Positions 49,943 through 57,120 of a stretch of DNA of 64,000 bases are shown here, piece by piece. The notes below the pieces were generated by a model that did not search any database, was not told the DNA's origin, and was given only the letters and a program-made list of their open reading frames with translations. The position numbers were made by a program, and so were the translations under genes. Each line of letters starts with the position of its first letter. The first letter of the stretch is position 1. Origin of the DNA: Oscillospiraceae bacterium (GTDB taxonomy: Bacteria; Bacillota; Clostridia; Oscillospirales; Oscillospiraceae); the NCBI GenBank assembly GCA_009777775.1, contig WRLE01000003.1, forward strand, positions 124,001-188,000. Direction: 5' to 3'.

Positions 49943-49971
49943 TTGACAAAATGGATTGAGTTTGTTACAAT
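49943..49971 (+). promoter_or_regulatory. Promoter of the SH3 exoprotein
   Basis: TTGACA (49943-49948), 17-base spacer and TACAAT (49966-49971), 35 bases before the start codon. Confidence 0.78.
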
Positions 49972-50005
49972 CGGCATATTATCATGGGCAAAGGAGATAG
50001 TATCG

Positions 50006-51076
50006 ATGAAACGCCGATTGATAAAAATCATGTGCATAGCTGTTGTTTCCTGTCTGTTTATTATTCTTTCACAGGCGGCAATAGCAGCGGAAACACAATA
50101 CACCATTGACAACCTAAACTTTAGGTCAGCGGCTTCTTTGGAAGCGGATGTCATTAGCACACTACCAATGGGAACAAGCGTGAGCGTCACAGAGCAATCC
50201 TGGTCGAAAGTTTCGTATAATGGCACCGTTGGATTTATCAGAGCAGATTTTTTAGCATATTCATCTGGCTCAGAGCCGAGATATTTTTCCGCCACTGATA
50301 ATGTTAATTTCCGTTCATCAGCATCCATTAACGGAACAATTATTACCACTATAAGCACTGGCACTATGGTGGAAATGATAGAGCCTGGTTGGACGAAAAT
50401 TACTGTAAATGGTTCCAGCGGATATGTCAGGTCAGATTTTTTATCCACCAATATACCCAGCATCAGCAGCGGGGGAGCTAGCGGAACTACCCTGAAGACA
50501 AACGATGGGGTCAATATGAGAACTGGTCCATCTACGGACAACAGGATTATCATGACCCTTGAAGCAAACACTAGCGTTTATGTTTTTGAGCAGCAATCAA
50601 ATGGCTGGTCAAAGGTGGAGTATAATGGCAACACAGGATACATAAGGTCCGATTTTCTAAGCGCAAGCGGTAGAAATGTGGAGTTACTTGAATGGTCCAC
50701 TGTTATGAACCTGATCCAATACAGGACAAATATTCGAGTTTATGATGTGAGAACTGGGATTACATTTAACATTCAATGCTTTGCAAAGGGTGACCATGCT
50801 GATGTGGAAACTGTCACCAGAGCCGATACCGAAGCTCATTTGCGTACTCACAACGGCATAAGGACTTGGAATGCTAGACCTGTTTGGGTTACCATCGGAG
50901 ATAGAACTATTGCTGCTTCTCTCCATGGAATGCCCCATGATGTGAGCTGGATTGCTGATAATGATATGAATGGTCATTTATGCTTGCATTTCTTGGGCAG
51001 CACAACAAGCAGTACCTCGGCATCATATAAAGCAGACTTGCAAAATGCTGTTCAGGAAGCTTGGGATGCTAGATAA
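50006..51076 (+). CDS. Secreted protein, three SH3 domains plus unknown C-terminal domain
   Basis: Start at the ATG at 50006 with AAGGAG upstream; 356 residues. Signal peptide ends AAIAA. Three bacterial SH3 domains follow (NLNFRSAASLEAD, NVNFRSSASINGT, GVNMRTGPSTDNR). The last 130 residues form a separate domain with conserved-looking His, Asp and Cys (KGDHADVETVTRADTEAHL, RPVWVTIGDRTIAASLHGMPHD, NDMNGHLCLHFLGS). The GHLCLHF phrase resembles a metal or catalytic site, but it is not a typical NlpC/P60, amidase or YkuD motif. It probably acts on or binds the cell wall. Confidence 0.8.
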   Translation: MKRRLIKIMCIAVVSCLFIILSQAAIAAETQYTIDNLNFRSAASLEADVISTLPMGTSVSVTEQSWSKVSYNGTVGFIRADFLAYSSGSEPRYFSATDNVNFRSSASINGTIITTISTGTMVEMIEPGWTKITVNGSSGYVRSDFLSTNIPSISSGGASGTTLKTNDGVNMRTGPSTDNRIIMTLEANTSVYVFEQQSNGWSKVEYNGNTGYIRSDFLSASGRNVELLEWSTVMNLIQYRTNIRVYDVRTGITFNIQCFAKGDHADVETVTRADTEAHLRTHNGIRTWNARPVWVTIGDRTIAASLHGMPHDVSWIADNDMNGHLCLHFLGSTTSSTSASYKADLQNAVQEAWDAR

Positions 51077-51167
51077 ATAAAGCATTTGAGCAGGGAATGC
51101 CCTTTGCGCTGTAGTTACCCATAGTTTTCAAATCATCTTATTAAAAATCGAAAATAGTATTACATAT

Positions 51168-51207
51168 AAAAAAGACTATCTCGAAAGCATCGAGATAGTC
51201 TTTTTTT
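51168..51207. terminator. Bidirectional terminator
   Basis: AAAAGACTATCTCGA pairs with TCGAGATAGTCTTTT around AAGCA, flanked by A-run and T-run, between the convergent SH3 exoprotein and rubrerythrin genes. Confidence 0.9.
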
Positions 51208-51277
51208 GTACTTTTGTCTAAGTATTTATGCGTTTTATTAAGTCCTGTGCAGTTAAATACTTAATTCATGATATGTC

Positions 51278-51820
51278 TTAATAGTTAATTGCTCGCAGCT
51301 CAAAATATGATTGGGGATGATCGCAGACTGTGCATTTACCTGGAGCTTTTTCGCTGTCAACAATATGACCGCAGTTTCTGCAAATCCAAACTGATTTTGT
51401 TCCCTTGGCAAAGACGAAGCTGTTGTTCACATTATCCAAAAGCTTGAGATAGCGTTCTTCGTGTTCCTTTTCTATTGCTGCAACGGACTCGAACAAGCGA
51501 GCTATATCGGTAAAGCCTTCTTCAGTTGCTTCTGCTGCCATGCGTTTATACATATCAGTCCATTCTTCGTGTTCTCCCGCTGCTGCTGCAACCAAGTTAT
51601 CGGCAGTGGTGGGGATTTCGCCGCCACAGAGAAGTTTAAACCAGATTTTTGCATGTTCTTTTTCGTTTCCTGCAGTTTCTTCAAAGATTGCAGCTATTTG
51701 CTCGTAGCCATCCTTTCGCGCTTGGGAAGCGAAATATGTGTATTTGTTTCTAGCTTGGCTTTCTCCAGCAAAAGCTTCCATCAAGTTTTGCTCGGTTTTG
51801 GTTCCTTTTAGTTCAGCCAT
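51278..51820 (-). CDS. rbr: Rubrerythrin
   Basis: A 180-residue non-haem di-iron peroxidase. The ferritin-like part contributes metal ligands through EAFAGESQARNKY, EKEHAKIW and EKEHEERY. The C-terminal rubredoxin domain has WICRNCGHIV and CTVCDHP. It reduces hydrogen peroxide in the cytoplasm of anaerobes using electrons from rubredoxin or NADH systems. Single gene with AGGAGA as ribosome site. Placed 94 bases downstream of an oxidoreductase that may supply electrons. Confidence 0.95.
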   Translation of the reverse strand: MAELKGTKTEQNLMEAFAGESQARNKYTYFASQARKDGYEQIAAIFEETAGNEKEHAKIWFKLLCGGEIPTTADNLVAAAAGEHEEWTDMYKRMAAEATEEGFTDIARLFESVAAIEKEHEERYLKLLDNVNNSFVFAKGTKSVWICRNCGHIVDSEKAPGKCTVCDHPQSYFELRAINY

Positions 51821-51913
51821 GTAAGCTCTCCTTTATGATGTTTTTATGAGTAGAATATTTAACTTTGCGAATTTAAACTTATTTTACTACTATTTATTCT
51901 TTTTGTAAACTAA

Positions 51914-53128
51914 TTAACCAGTTTTCCAAGCAAATTCCCCATTTTCTTTAGTCGAATAAAAGTCTGCGTAGGAGAGTTTCCAAGGATTCTTGCCTGCAAT
52001 GGAGATTTTATTTTTTACCATATGCTGCCAGAAACCGCTTTGTGATATGTCTCCCTGGAGTATTACTCCGGAAATGGTATCACCTGTTAAAATCAGTTTT
52101 TTATAATTACGCCTGTCTTCGCGAATGAGTACCACATCATCTTCTTCGGGCACAGTCTTTCCAACTGATAGGGTGAGCAGTCCAAAGAAATTGATGGTAT
52201 TTTTCATGGCGAAGCTGTCTTCGTATACAGCATTATCTCCACACATATTTCTACCAGCGATTTCACCTTGATTCACCGCATTTGGCCATATACCCGAAAG
52301 TCCGGTTACATCGCCAGCTGCATATACATCGGGAACGCTGGTGCGTAGATTTTCATCCACTGTGATAGCTCTCTCGAAAGCGATGTTGCTGTCAGCGAGA
52401 AACTCAATGGCAGGACGAGTACCCGTGGCAACTATAACCAGGTCGCAATCTAGTATTTCGCCAGACTCCAAGGAGATACCTGTTACCACATCACCCGATG
52501 TTACAGTATCTGTAACTCGAGCTCCCAGTAGGAATTTACAGCCCATTTTTTCAAAGAGATCCTGGTAAGAGGCTGCAGCTTGTGGGTCGAGATTAACAGG
52601 GAGTATGCGGTCTCCCATTTCCACAATGGTGATGTCTCTTTTGCCTTGTTCGATAAGTGCGTAAGCAGCATCTAAGCCAACTAGACCAGCACCTATTATA
52701 ACAAATTTTTCAGCTCGTTCTGAAGCTCTTTTAATGGACTCGGCATCGGTGAAATGGCGCAAGCCGAAGACATTCACCGCAGTTTGAAGAGCACCAATGG
52801 GAGGTGTTGAACTATTTGCTCCTGTGGCGATTAGAAGTCTGTCGTATGATATGGGTTCGGCATCTGTGAGTACCTGCTTTGATGCTGTGTCGATGCTTGT
52901 GACTTTTCTAGTTAACCAGCTTATGTTGTTAGCATCGAAAAAGTCTGCTGATACGAAGCGAAGGGAAGCCGAATCGCGTTCTCCGCTGATGTATTTGTGG
53001 AGCATTGATCGAGAGTTGATGATGCTGTCAGCTGAAAGCATAACGATTTCATCGTTGCTGTTTAGTATACGTATGGTTTTAGCGGCACTTATCCCTGCAG
53101 CTCCTGTGCCTATGATTACATGCTTCAT
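51914..53128 (-). CDS. FAD-dependent NAD(P)H oxidoreductase of the coo operon
   Basis: Start at the ATG at 53128, with GAGGAGGTGACAGC upstream and overlapping the ferredoxin stop by four bases; 404 residues. Two dinucleotide-binding folds (IGTGAAGISAA at the N-terminus, IIGAGLVGLDAAYAL in the middle), the FAD motif YAAGDVTG and LIATGANSS mark a pyridine nucleotide-disulphide oxidoreductase of the NADH-rubredoxin/ferredoxin reductase type. It follows cooS and cooF, so it likely passes electrons between the ferredoxin and NAD(P). Confidence 0.88.
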   Translation of the reverse strand: MKHVIIGTGAAGISAAKTIRILNSNDEIVMLSADSIINSRSMLHKYISGERDSASLRFVSADFFDANNISWLTRKVTSIDTASKQVLTDAEPISYDRLLIATGANSSTPPIGALQTAVNVFGLRHFTDAESIKRASERAEKFVIIGAGLVGLDAAYALIEQGKRDITIVEMGDRILPVNLDPQAAASYQDLFEKMGCKFLLGARVTDTVTSGDVVTGISLESGEILDCDLVIVATGTRPAIEFLADSNIAFERAITVDENLRTSVPDVYAAGDVTGLSGIWPNAVNQGEIAGRNMCGDNAVYEDSFAMKNTINFFGLLTLSVGKTVPEEDDVVLIREDRRNYKKLILTGDTISGVILQGDISQSGFWQHMVKNKISIAGKNPWKLSYADFYSTKENGEFAWKTG

Positions 53129-53574
53129 GCTGTCACCTCCTCGATGAGTATTGCTTTCTTCGGACAAGACTTTACGCAACTGGGGTCATATCCGTCCTGT
53201 GCGCAAAAATCGCATTTTACAACTTTCTGGGAAGTTGCTCTGTCCGGTTTTAGGATACCAAAGGAACAGCTCATTACGCACATAAAGCATTTGGCGCAAA
53301 CTTCCTCGTCATATGATACTATTCCGCTTTCTGGGTCTTTAGTCATCGCTCCACTTATGCAAGCTCTGACACATTCAGGTTCATCGCAGTGACGGCAGAA
53401 AAGTGGCGCATATCCGGAATCTACTGCCAATATAAAATTACGAGATTCGTTCGCCAGATCGGTGAGGTTCAGGTCATATAATGTACCACTATTTGTGCGA
53501 TGCGCTTGCATACATGCCAGCGAGCAGTTTTTGCATCCATCGCACTCTTCTTCTTTTATAATGATTCTTTTCAT
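53125..53574 (-). CDS. cooF: CooF-like 4Fe-4S ferredoxin
   Basis: A 149-residue iron-sulphur protein with four cysteine clusters: CDGCKNCSLAC, CRHCDEPECVRAC, CAKCFMCVMSC and CDFCAQ...CVKSC. This matches CooF, the electron acceptor of carbon monoxide dehydrogenase, and it is encoded 18 bases after cooS and overlaps the oxidoreductase gene by four bases. Confidence 0.9.
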   Translation of the reverse strand: MKRIIIKEEECDGCKNCSLACMQAHRTNSGTLYDLNLTDLANESRNFILAVDSGYAPLFCRHCDEPECVRACISGAMTKDPESGIVSYDEEVCAKCFMCVMSCSFGILKPDRATSQKVVKCDFCAQDGYDPSCVKSCPKKAILIEEVTA

Positions 53575-53592
53575 CGAAATCGCACCTCCATT

Positions 53593-55476
53593 TTAAATGC
53601 TCAGAGCAGCGCGCTTTTCGTTTATAATTTCTTCCAATAGTTGGGCAGACTCTTTTGCATCTGGGTTAATAACTATTTGTCCACCTGTTAAAGCTTTCAT
53701 ATCTTCTGTGAGTACCTTTACAGCTATGCTGCTTCCTGTGACAAAGGGTGGAAGTCCAAGGTGAACCGGAAGACCCAAAGCCAAACCGAAAGCACCGTCT
53801 GCAAGGGCTTGCTCTTCTAGCCATTGGGGAGCACTCAATACCAATGGAAGCTGGGGAATGTCTATTCCGATGGCTTCCGCAAGCTCGGTGGCAACCAATT
53901 CCAAGCGACCAATGGCGAGGCAAGGACCGAAATTGAGTACTGGAGGAATGCCAAGTTGCTCGCATACAGCTCGAAGTTTAGGTCCTGCAAATTGCGCTGC
54001 TTCAGGAGTCATCAAACCGACATTTTCAAGACCACCAGATGAGCAGCCTGCAGTTAATACGATGATGTCTCTGGCGATTAGTTCTTTAGTGAGTTCCACA
54101 GTGAGTACATCATGACCACCTGATACCAAGTTTGAGCAACCGAGGACTCCTGCGACACCTTTAATTTCACCAGCAACTATCAGGTCGATGAGGGGTTGCC
54201 ATGTGTCTCCGAGAAATGCTTTCAATGTCACTTCGCTGACACCGGTTAGTGTGTTTGTGTTACCATGTTCCGGTAATAGATTTATGGGAACGGAACCACG
54301 ACGGGTGGAATAGGATGAAATGAGTTGGTTGATAATTTCGTTGCTGATGCGCTCCCTGTCTTCATAAACAAAGTTTATTAGCTGGGCGTTAGCTTTTTTA
54401 GCAACATCGTCGAGACAAATTTGAGCAATCAGTAGCTCATCGCAAATAGGCTCAATACCTGGAAGTGTGCAGTTGAATTCTGAAAGGACAGCATCAATTG
54501 CTCCAGTTGCTAGTACTGCTTCGCTGACGAAATTGTTACCTGCATGACCATCGAATATTTCTGTATAATGGGCGCCTCTTAGTTGGAGGTCTTGCCCAAC
54601 GCAGGTGCAGCCAATGAGTTTGAAGCCTTTTGCTCCAGCATCTTGTGCCATTTTTATAACTTCAGGTGAAATTAGCCGTTCTTGTAAATCGACAAATATC
54701 GAGTGCTGGTGCCCAGTAATCATGACATTGATATAATCGGGGTCAATTACATGCAGACCGACTGGAGCCATGCGGAGTTGAGGCTCGCCCAGCATGATGT
54801 CGTTGAGAAGGTTTGTCAGTGTAAGTCCATATATACCAGTGGAGATTCCAAGGCGTAGGCAGTCGAGGAGCATATCGACGGGGTCTGAGTTAAGGTTGGT
54901 TGAGCATTTCACGATAGCTTTGAAAACTTCGGATTTTGCGCCACCGGGTAATATGCCAAGCTCCTCCCATTTATGGTATCGGGGGTCATATGCGATTTTT
55001 TTGGTGATATCCATGGTTTCGTATTCGGGTTTGTAAAGGTCTGCTAAAACAGCCTCAGCGACCAGTAGAGCCTTTTTATGTGGGTCATCTTCGAAAATAC
55101 CGAGTTTCTGTGAGAGGCGGTCAAGGGCACCAAGTCCTTTGAGAGCTCCGCCGCTGATGGCAGTGTCTTTAAGATTGCGTGCAGCGTTTTCCACAACATG
55201 AATATAGCAACCAGAACCAGCGGCAACAGCTCGCAGGAAGTTTCTGATTACTATCGTGTCTGCATCAGCACCGCAGATGCCGCGCTGGGAATCGGGAGTT
55301 ATACGGCAAGGACCGTTTGCACAGAGCCTGCAGCAGACTCCTTGAAGTCCAAAACCGCATTTTGTTGATTGAGATTCAACGCGGTGAAAGGCTGTTTCCA
55401 TTGGTAATCCTGCGATAAACTCCTCTAGCGGTTTATCTGCGCTGGTGCAGATGTTGCAATCATAACATTTGTTCAT
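53593..55476 (-). CDS. cooS: Anaerobic Ni-Fe carbon monoxide dehydrogenase
   Basis: Start taken at the ATG at 55476, 627 residues, a normal length for CooS. The N-terminus carries the B/D-cluster cysteines (CGFGLQGVCCRLCANGPCRI, GICGAD). The C-cluster region shows GHQHSIF, LIGCTCVGQD, GAIDAVLSEFNC and GVLGCSN. It oxidises CO to CO2 or runs the reverse, feeding electrons to CooF. No acetyl-CoA synthase genes lie beside it, so this copy is a stand-alone CO-oxidising or redox-balancing unit. The likely control site for the Rrf2 regulator is at 55495-55507. Confidence 0.95.
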   Translation of the reverse strand: MNKCYDCNICTSADKPLEEFIAGLPMETAFHRVESQSTKCGFGLQGVCCRLCANGPCRITPDSQRGICGADADTIVIRNFLRAVAAGSGCYIHVVENAARNLKDTAISGGALKGLGALDRLSQKLGIFEDDPHKKALLVAEAVLADLYKPEYETMDITKKIAYDPRYHKWEELGILPGGAKSEVFKAIVKCSTNLNSDPVDMLLDCLRLGISTGIYGLTLTNLLNDIMLGEPQLRMAPVGLHVIDPDYINVMITGHQHSIFVDLQERLISPEVIKMAQDAGAKGFKLIGCTCVGQDLQLRGAHYTEIFDGHAGNNFVSEAVLATGAIDAVLSEFNCTLPGIEPICDELLIAQICLDDVAKKANAQLINFVYEDRERISNEIINQLISSYSTRRGSVPINLLPEHGNTNTLTGVSEVTLKAFLGDTWQPLIDLIVAGEIKGVAGVLGCSNLVSGGHDVLTVELTKELIARDIIVLTAGCSSGGLENVGLMTPEAAQFAGPKLRAVCEQLGIPPVLNFGPCLAIGRLELVATELAEAIGIDIPQLPLVLSAPQWLEEQALADGAFGLALGLPVHLGLPPFVTGSSIAVKVLTEDMKALTGGQIVINPDAKESAQLLEEIINEKRAALSI

Positions 55477-55494
55477 TCTCAACTTTCCTTTCTT

Positions 55495-55507
55495 GACTAA
55501 TTTAGTC
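55495..55507 (-). promoter_or_regulatory. Palindromic site upstream of cooS
   Basis: GACTAATTTAGTC is a 13-bp palindrome around a central T, 18 bases before the cooS start codon. A near-copy, GACTTAATTAGTC, overlaps the -35 box of the Rrf2-family regulator gene. Two matching sites flanking the regulator suggest its operator. Confidence 0.6.
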
Positions 55508-55519
55508 CAGTTTTAGAGC

Positions 55520-55554
55520 AAAAAACACAAAGTCCGCTATGCATGTGTTTTTTT
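55520..55554 (-). terminator. Terminator after the Rrf2 regulator
   Basis: AAAAAACACA and TGTGTTTTTT form the stem around AAGTCCGCTATGCA, with a T-run on the minus strand, 28 bases past the regulator stop codon. Confidence 0.7.
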
Positions 55555-55581
55555 CGGGGTTTTTCAAGAGAGTGCGAGCTG

Positions 55582-55992
55582 TCAGATTGTAGTAGTTGCG
55601 ATAATTTCAGAAATAGATTTTTCTTGAAGAATGTTTATAATCTGTTCCTGAATACGGCAAAACTCTTTGTGAACCCCGCATTGGTTCCCATCGGGATTCA
55701 AGGGACAATCGTAACCTGGTTTCATGCAAGCATTGATGAATAGATCATCGTTGATGGCAACCATGATGTCGTAGAGGGTGATGTCTTCAAGCTTCGTTTC
55801 AAGCTGATAACCTCCTTGACGACCCCTATGGCTTTTGATTAGTCCGCTTTTGGTAAGCTTTTTGAGTATTTTGTATGCATATTGGACTGGTATTTGCTCT
55901 GTTTGGCAGATTTCTTGTACAGGTTGAATTTCAGAGGACATTAGAGCCCTGATAATCCGAACTGCGTAGTCGCATTCTCTTGAAATGATCAT
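55582..55992 (-). CDS. Rrf2-family transcriptional regulator
   Basis: A 136-residue winged-helix protein (SRECDYAVRIIRALM, VQYAYKILKKLTKSGLIKSHRGRQGGYQL) with four cysteines in the C-terminal half, Cys89, Cys96, Cys105 and Cys112 (ACMKPGYDC, CGVHKEFC). Spacing is compatible with an Fe-S cluster, as in IscR and NsrR relatives. Directly upstream of cooS on the same strand, with its own promoter and terminator. It probably senses redox or cluster status and controls the CO dehydrogenase operon and itself. Confidence 0.9.
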   Translation of the reverse strand: MIISRECDYAVRIIRALMSSEIQPVQEICQTEQIPVQYAYKILKKLTKSGLIKSHRGRQGGYQLETKLEDITLYDIMVAINDDLFINACMKPGYDCPLNPDGNQCGVHKEFCRIQEQIINILQEKSISEIIATTTI

Positions 55993-56013
55993 GTTAATAC
56001 TCCTGTTACTTTG

Positions 56014-56042
56014 ATAGTAGCATATTGGACTTAATTAGTCAA
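56014..56042 (-). promoter_or_regulatory. Promoter and operator of the Rrf2 regulator gene
   Basis: Minus-strand TTGACT (56037-56042), 17 bases, TACTAT (56014-56019). The near-palindrome GACTTAATTAGTC (56028-56040) overlaps the -35 box, so binding there would repress the gene. Confidence 0.65.
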
Positions 56043-56178
56043 GTATGGATTTTATCACATAAAATTAATCCCTACATTGTTATATTCGTATTTTATCACA
56101 AAAACTTTATTAATTATACACTGATACACGACATTTCTTATACAGTGATGCATAAAAATACGAAAAAAAACGAAAAAC

Positions 56179-56207
56179 TTGCAAAGATTGTCTTGTGATG
56201 CTATAAT
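56179..56207 (+). promoter_or_regulatory. Promoter of the 56368 lipoprotein
   Basis: TTGCAA (56179-56184), 17 bases and TATAAT (56202-56207). The leader before the start codon is about 155 bases, unusually long for this window. Confidence 0.68.
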
Positions 56208-56218
56208 CTGCACAATGT

Positions 56219-56257
56219 GGCAATGAACGAAATGGAAACAGCATTTCGAAATTGCCA
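56219..56257 (+). promoter_or_regulatory. Structured leader hairpin before a lipoprotein gene
   Basis: GGCAAT/ATTGCC outer stem and GAAATG/CATTTC inner stem with internal loops fold the start of the leader. A second GC pairing, GGGGT/GCCCT, follows at about 56269-56285. It does not match any riboswitch consensus I can recall. It may be a cis-regulatory RNA or a 5' stabiliser. Confidence 0.4.
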
Positions 56258-56367
56258 GAGGAAATGGGGTTTACGCCCTATTAAAAGAGCGTTTTGTTTT
56301 GAGGAAGTATATCTCGAAAAGATACATACAATTCAAGCAAACGCAATAATAATGAGGAGAAAGAAAA

Positions 56368-57099
56368 ATGAAAAGACGAATATCTATTTTTACCTGCATA
56401 GCACTTTGTTTGGTTCTTTTGTTGTCAGCTTGTAACAACAATACAGGACCTAGCTCATCACCCAGCACAACAGATGCTAATTCACAAAGCGAAACTTCGT
56501 CCACAAACAGCGAATCCACAACTGGAAACGATTCGATTGTGGATACCAATGACGACGATGACGATGGAGGAGATACCCAACAAGCAGGCAATGACATAAG
56601 TGCCGAGCCATTTATCGCCATATTCGATAGCGGCGAATACTATTTCAAAGGCACAGTTGCTGTTGAAGACATTGAGACGATTGTTCAAACATACATAAAA
56701 GATGAAAAGGTTGCCGTTGTGATGGAAGTGGAAGGACTCAATATGCGCGTACTTGTCGATGGCAGCTTAGTTTACATTATCAGCGATGACGAGGAATCTG
56801 CTATGGTAATGGATGTCAGTATGTTTGGTGGCAATCTCGATACCTATGAAGTTGAGACGGAAGATTTGGTTTATATCGGTACTGGCACAGCTGAGTTTAA
56901 TGGCAGAGTCATGAGATTCGATGAATACAGCAGCGGTGATAGTATTGTTATGCAATTCTTCATGGAAGGCAATAACCTATCCGGCATCCGCACAATTACT
57001 GAAGGCATCGAAGCGGATCTTGTCATACTAGAATTTAGCGGTATTGTACCAGACTCTGTGTTTGAAATCCCAGATCATTATACTATAATGGAGTTTTAG
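56368..57099 (+). CDS. Lipoprotein, unknown function
   Basis: A 243-residue protein with GAGGAGAAAG before the ATG. Signal with lipobox LSAC, then a Ser/Thr/Asp-rich linker (26-75) and a beta-rich domain of about 165 residues (FDSGEYYFKGTVAVEDIETIVQTYIKDEKVAVVMEVEGLNMRVLVDG). The domain resembles LolA/DUF-type outer lipid carriers only vaguely. The gene ends 21 bases before the YfhO-type gene and may be its partner. Confidence 0.7.
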   Translation: MKRRISIFTCIALCLVLLLSACNNNTGPSSSPSTTDANSQSETSSTNSESTTGNDSIVDTNDDDDDGGDTQQAGNDISAEPFIAIFDSGEYYFKGTVAVEDIETIVQTYIKDEKVAVVMEVEGLNMRVLVDGSLVYIISDDEESAMVMDVSMFGGNLDTYEVETEDLVYIGTGTAEFNGRVMRFDEYSSGDSIVMQFFMEGNNLSGIRTITEGIEADLVILEFSGIVPDSVFEIPDHYTIMEF

Positions 57100-57120
57100 T
57101 TTATCACAACAATCATCATT

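Noticed and set aside
56217-56435. GTG-started frame in the lipoprotein leader
   Set aside because: Runs out of frame into the lipoprotein gene and has no ribosome site; treated as untranslated leader.
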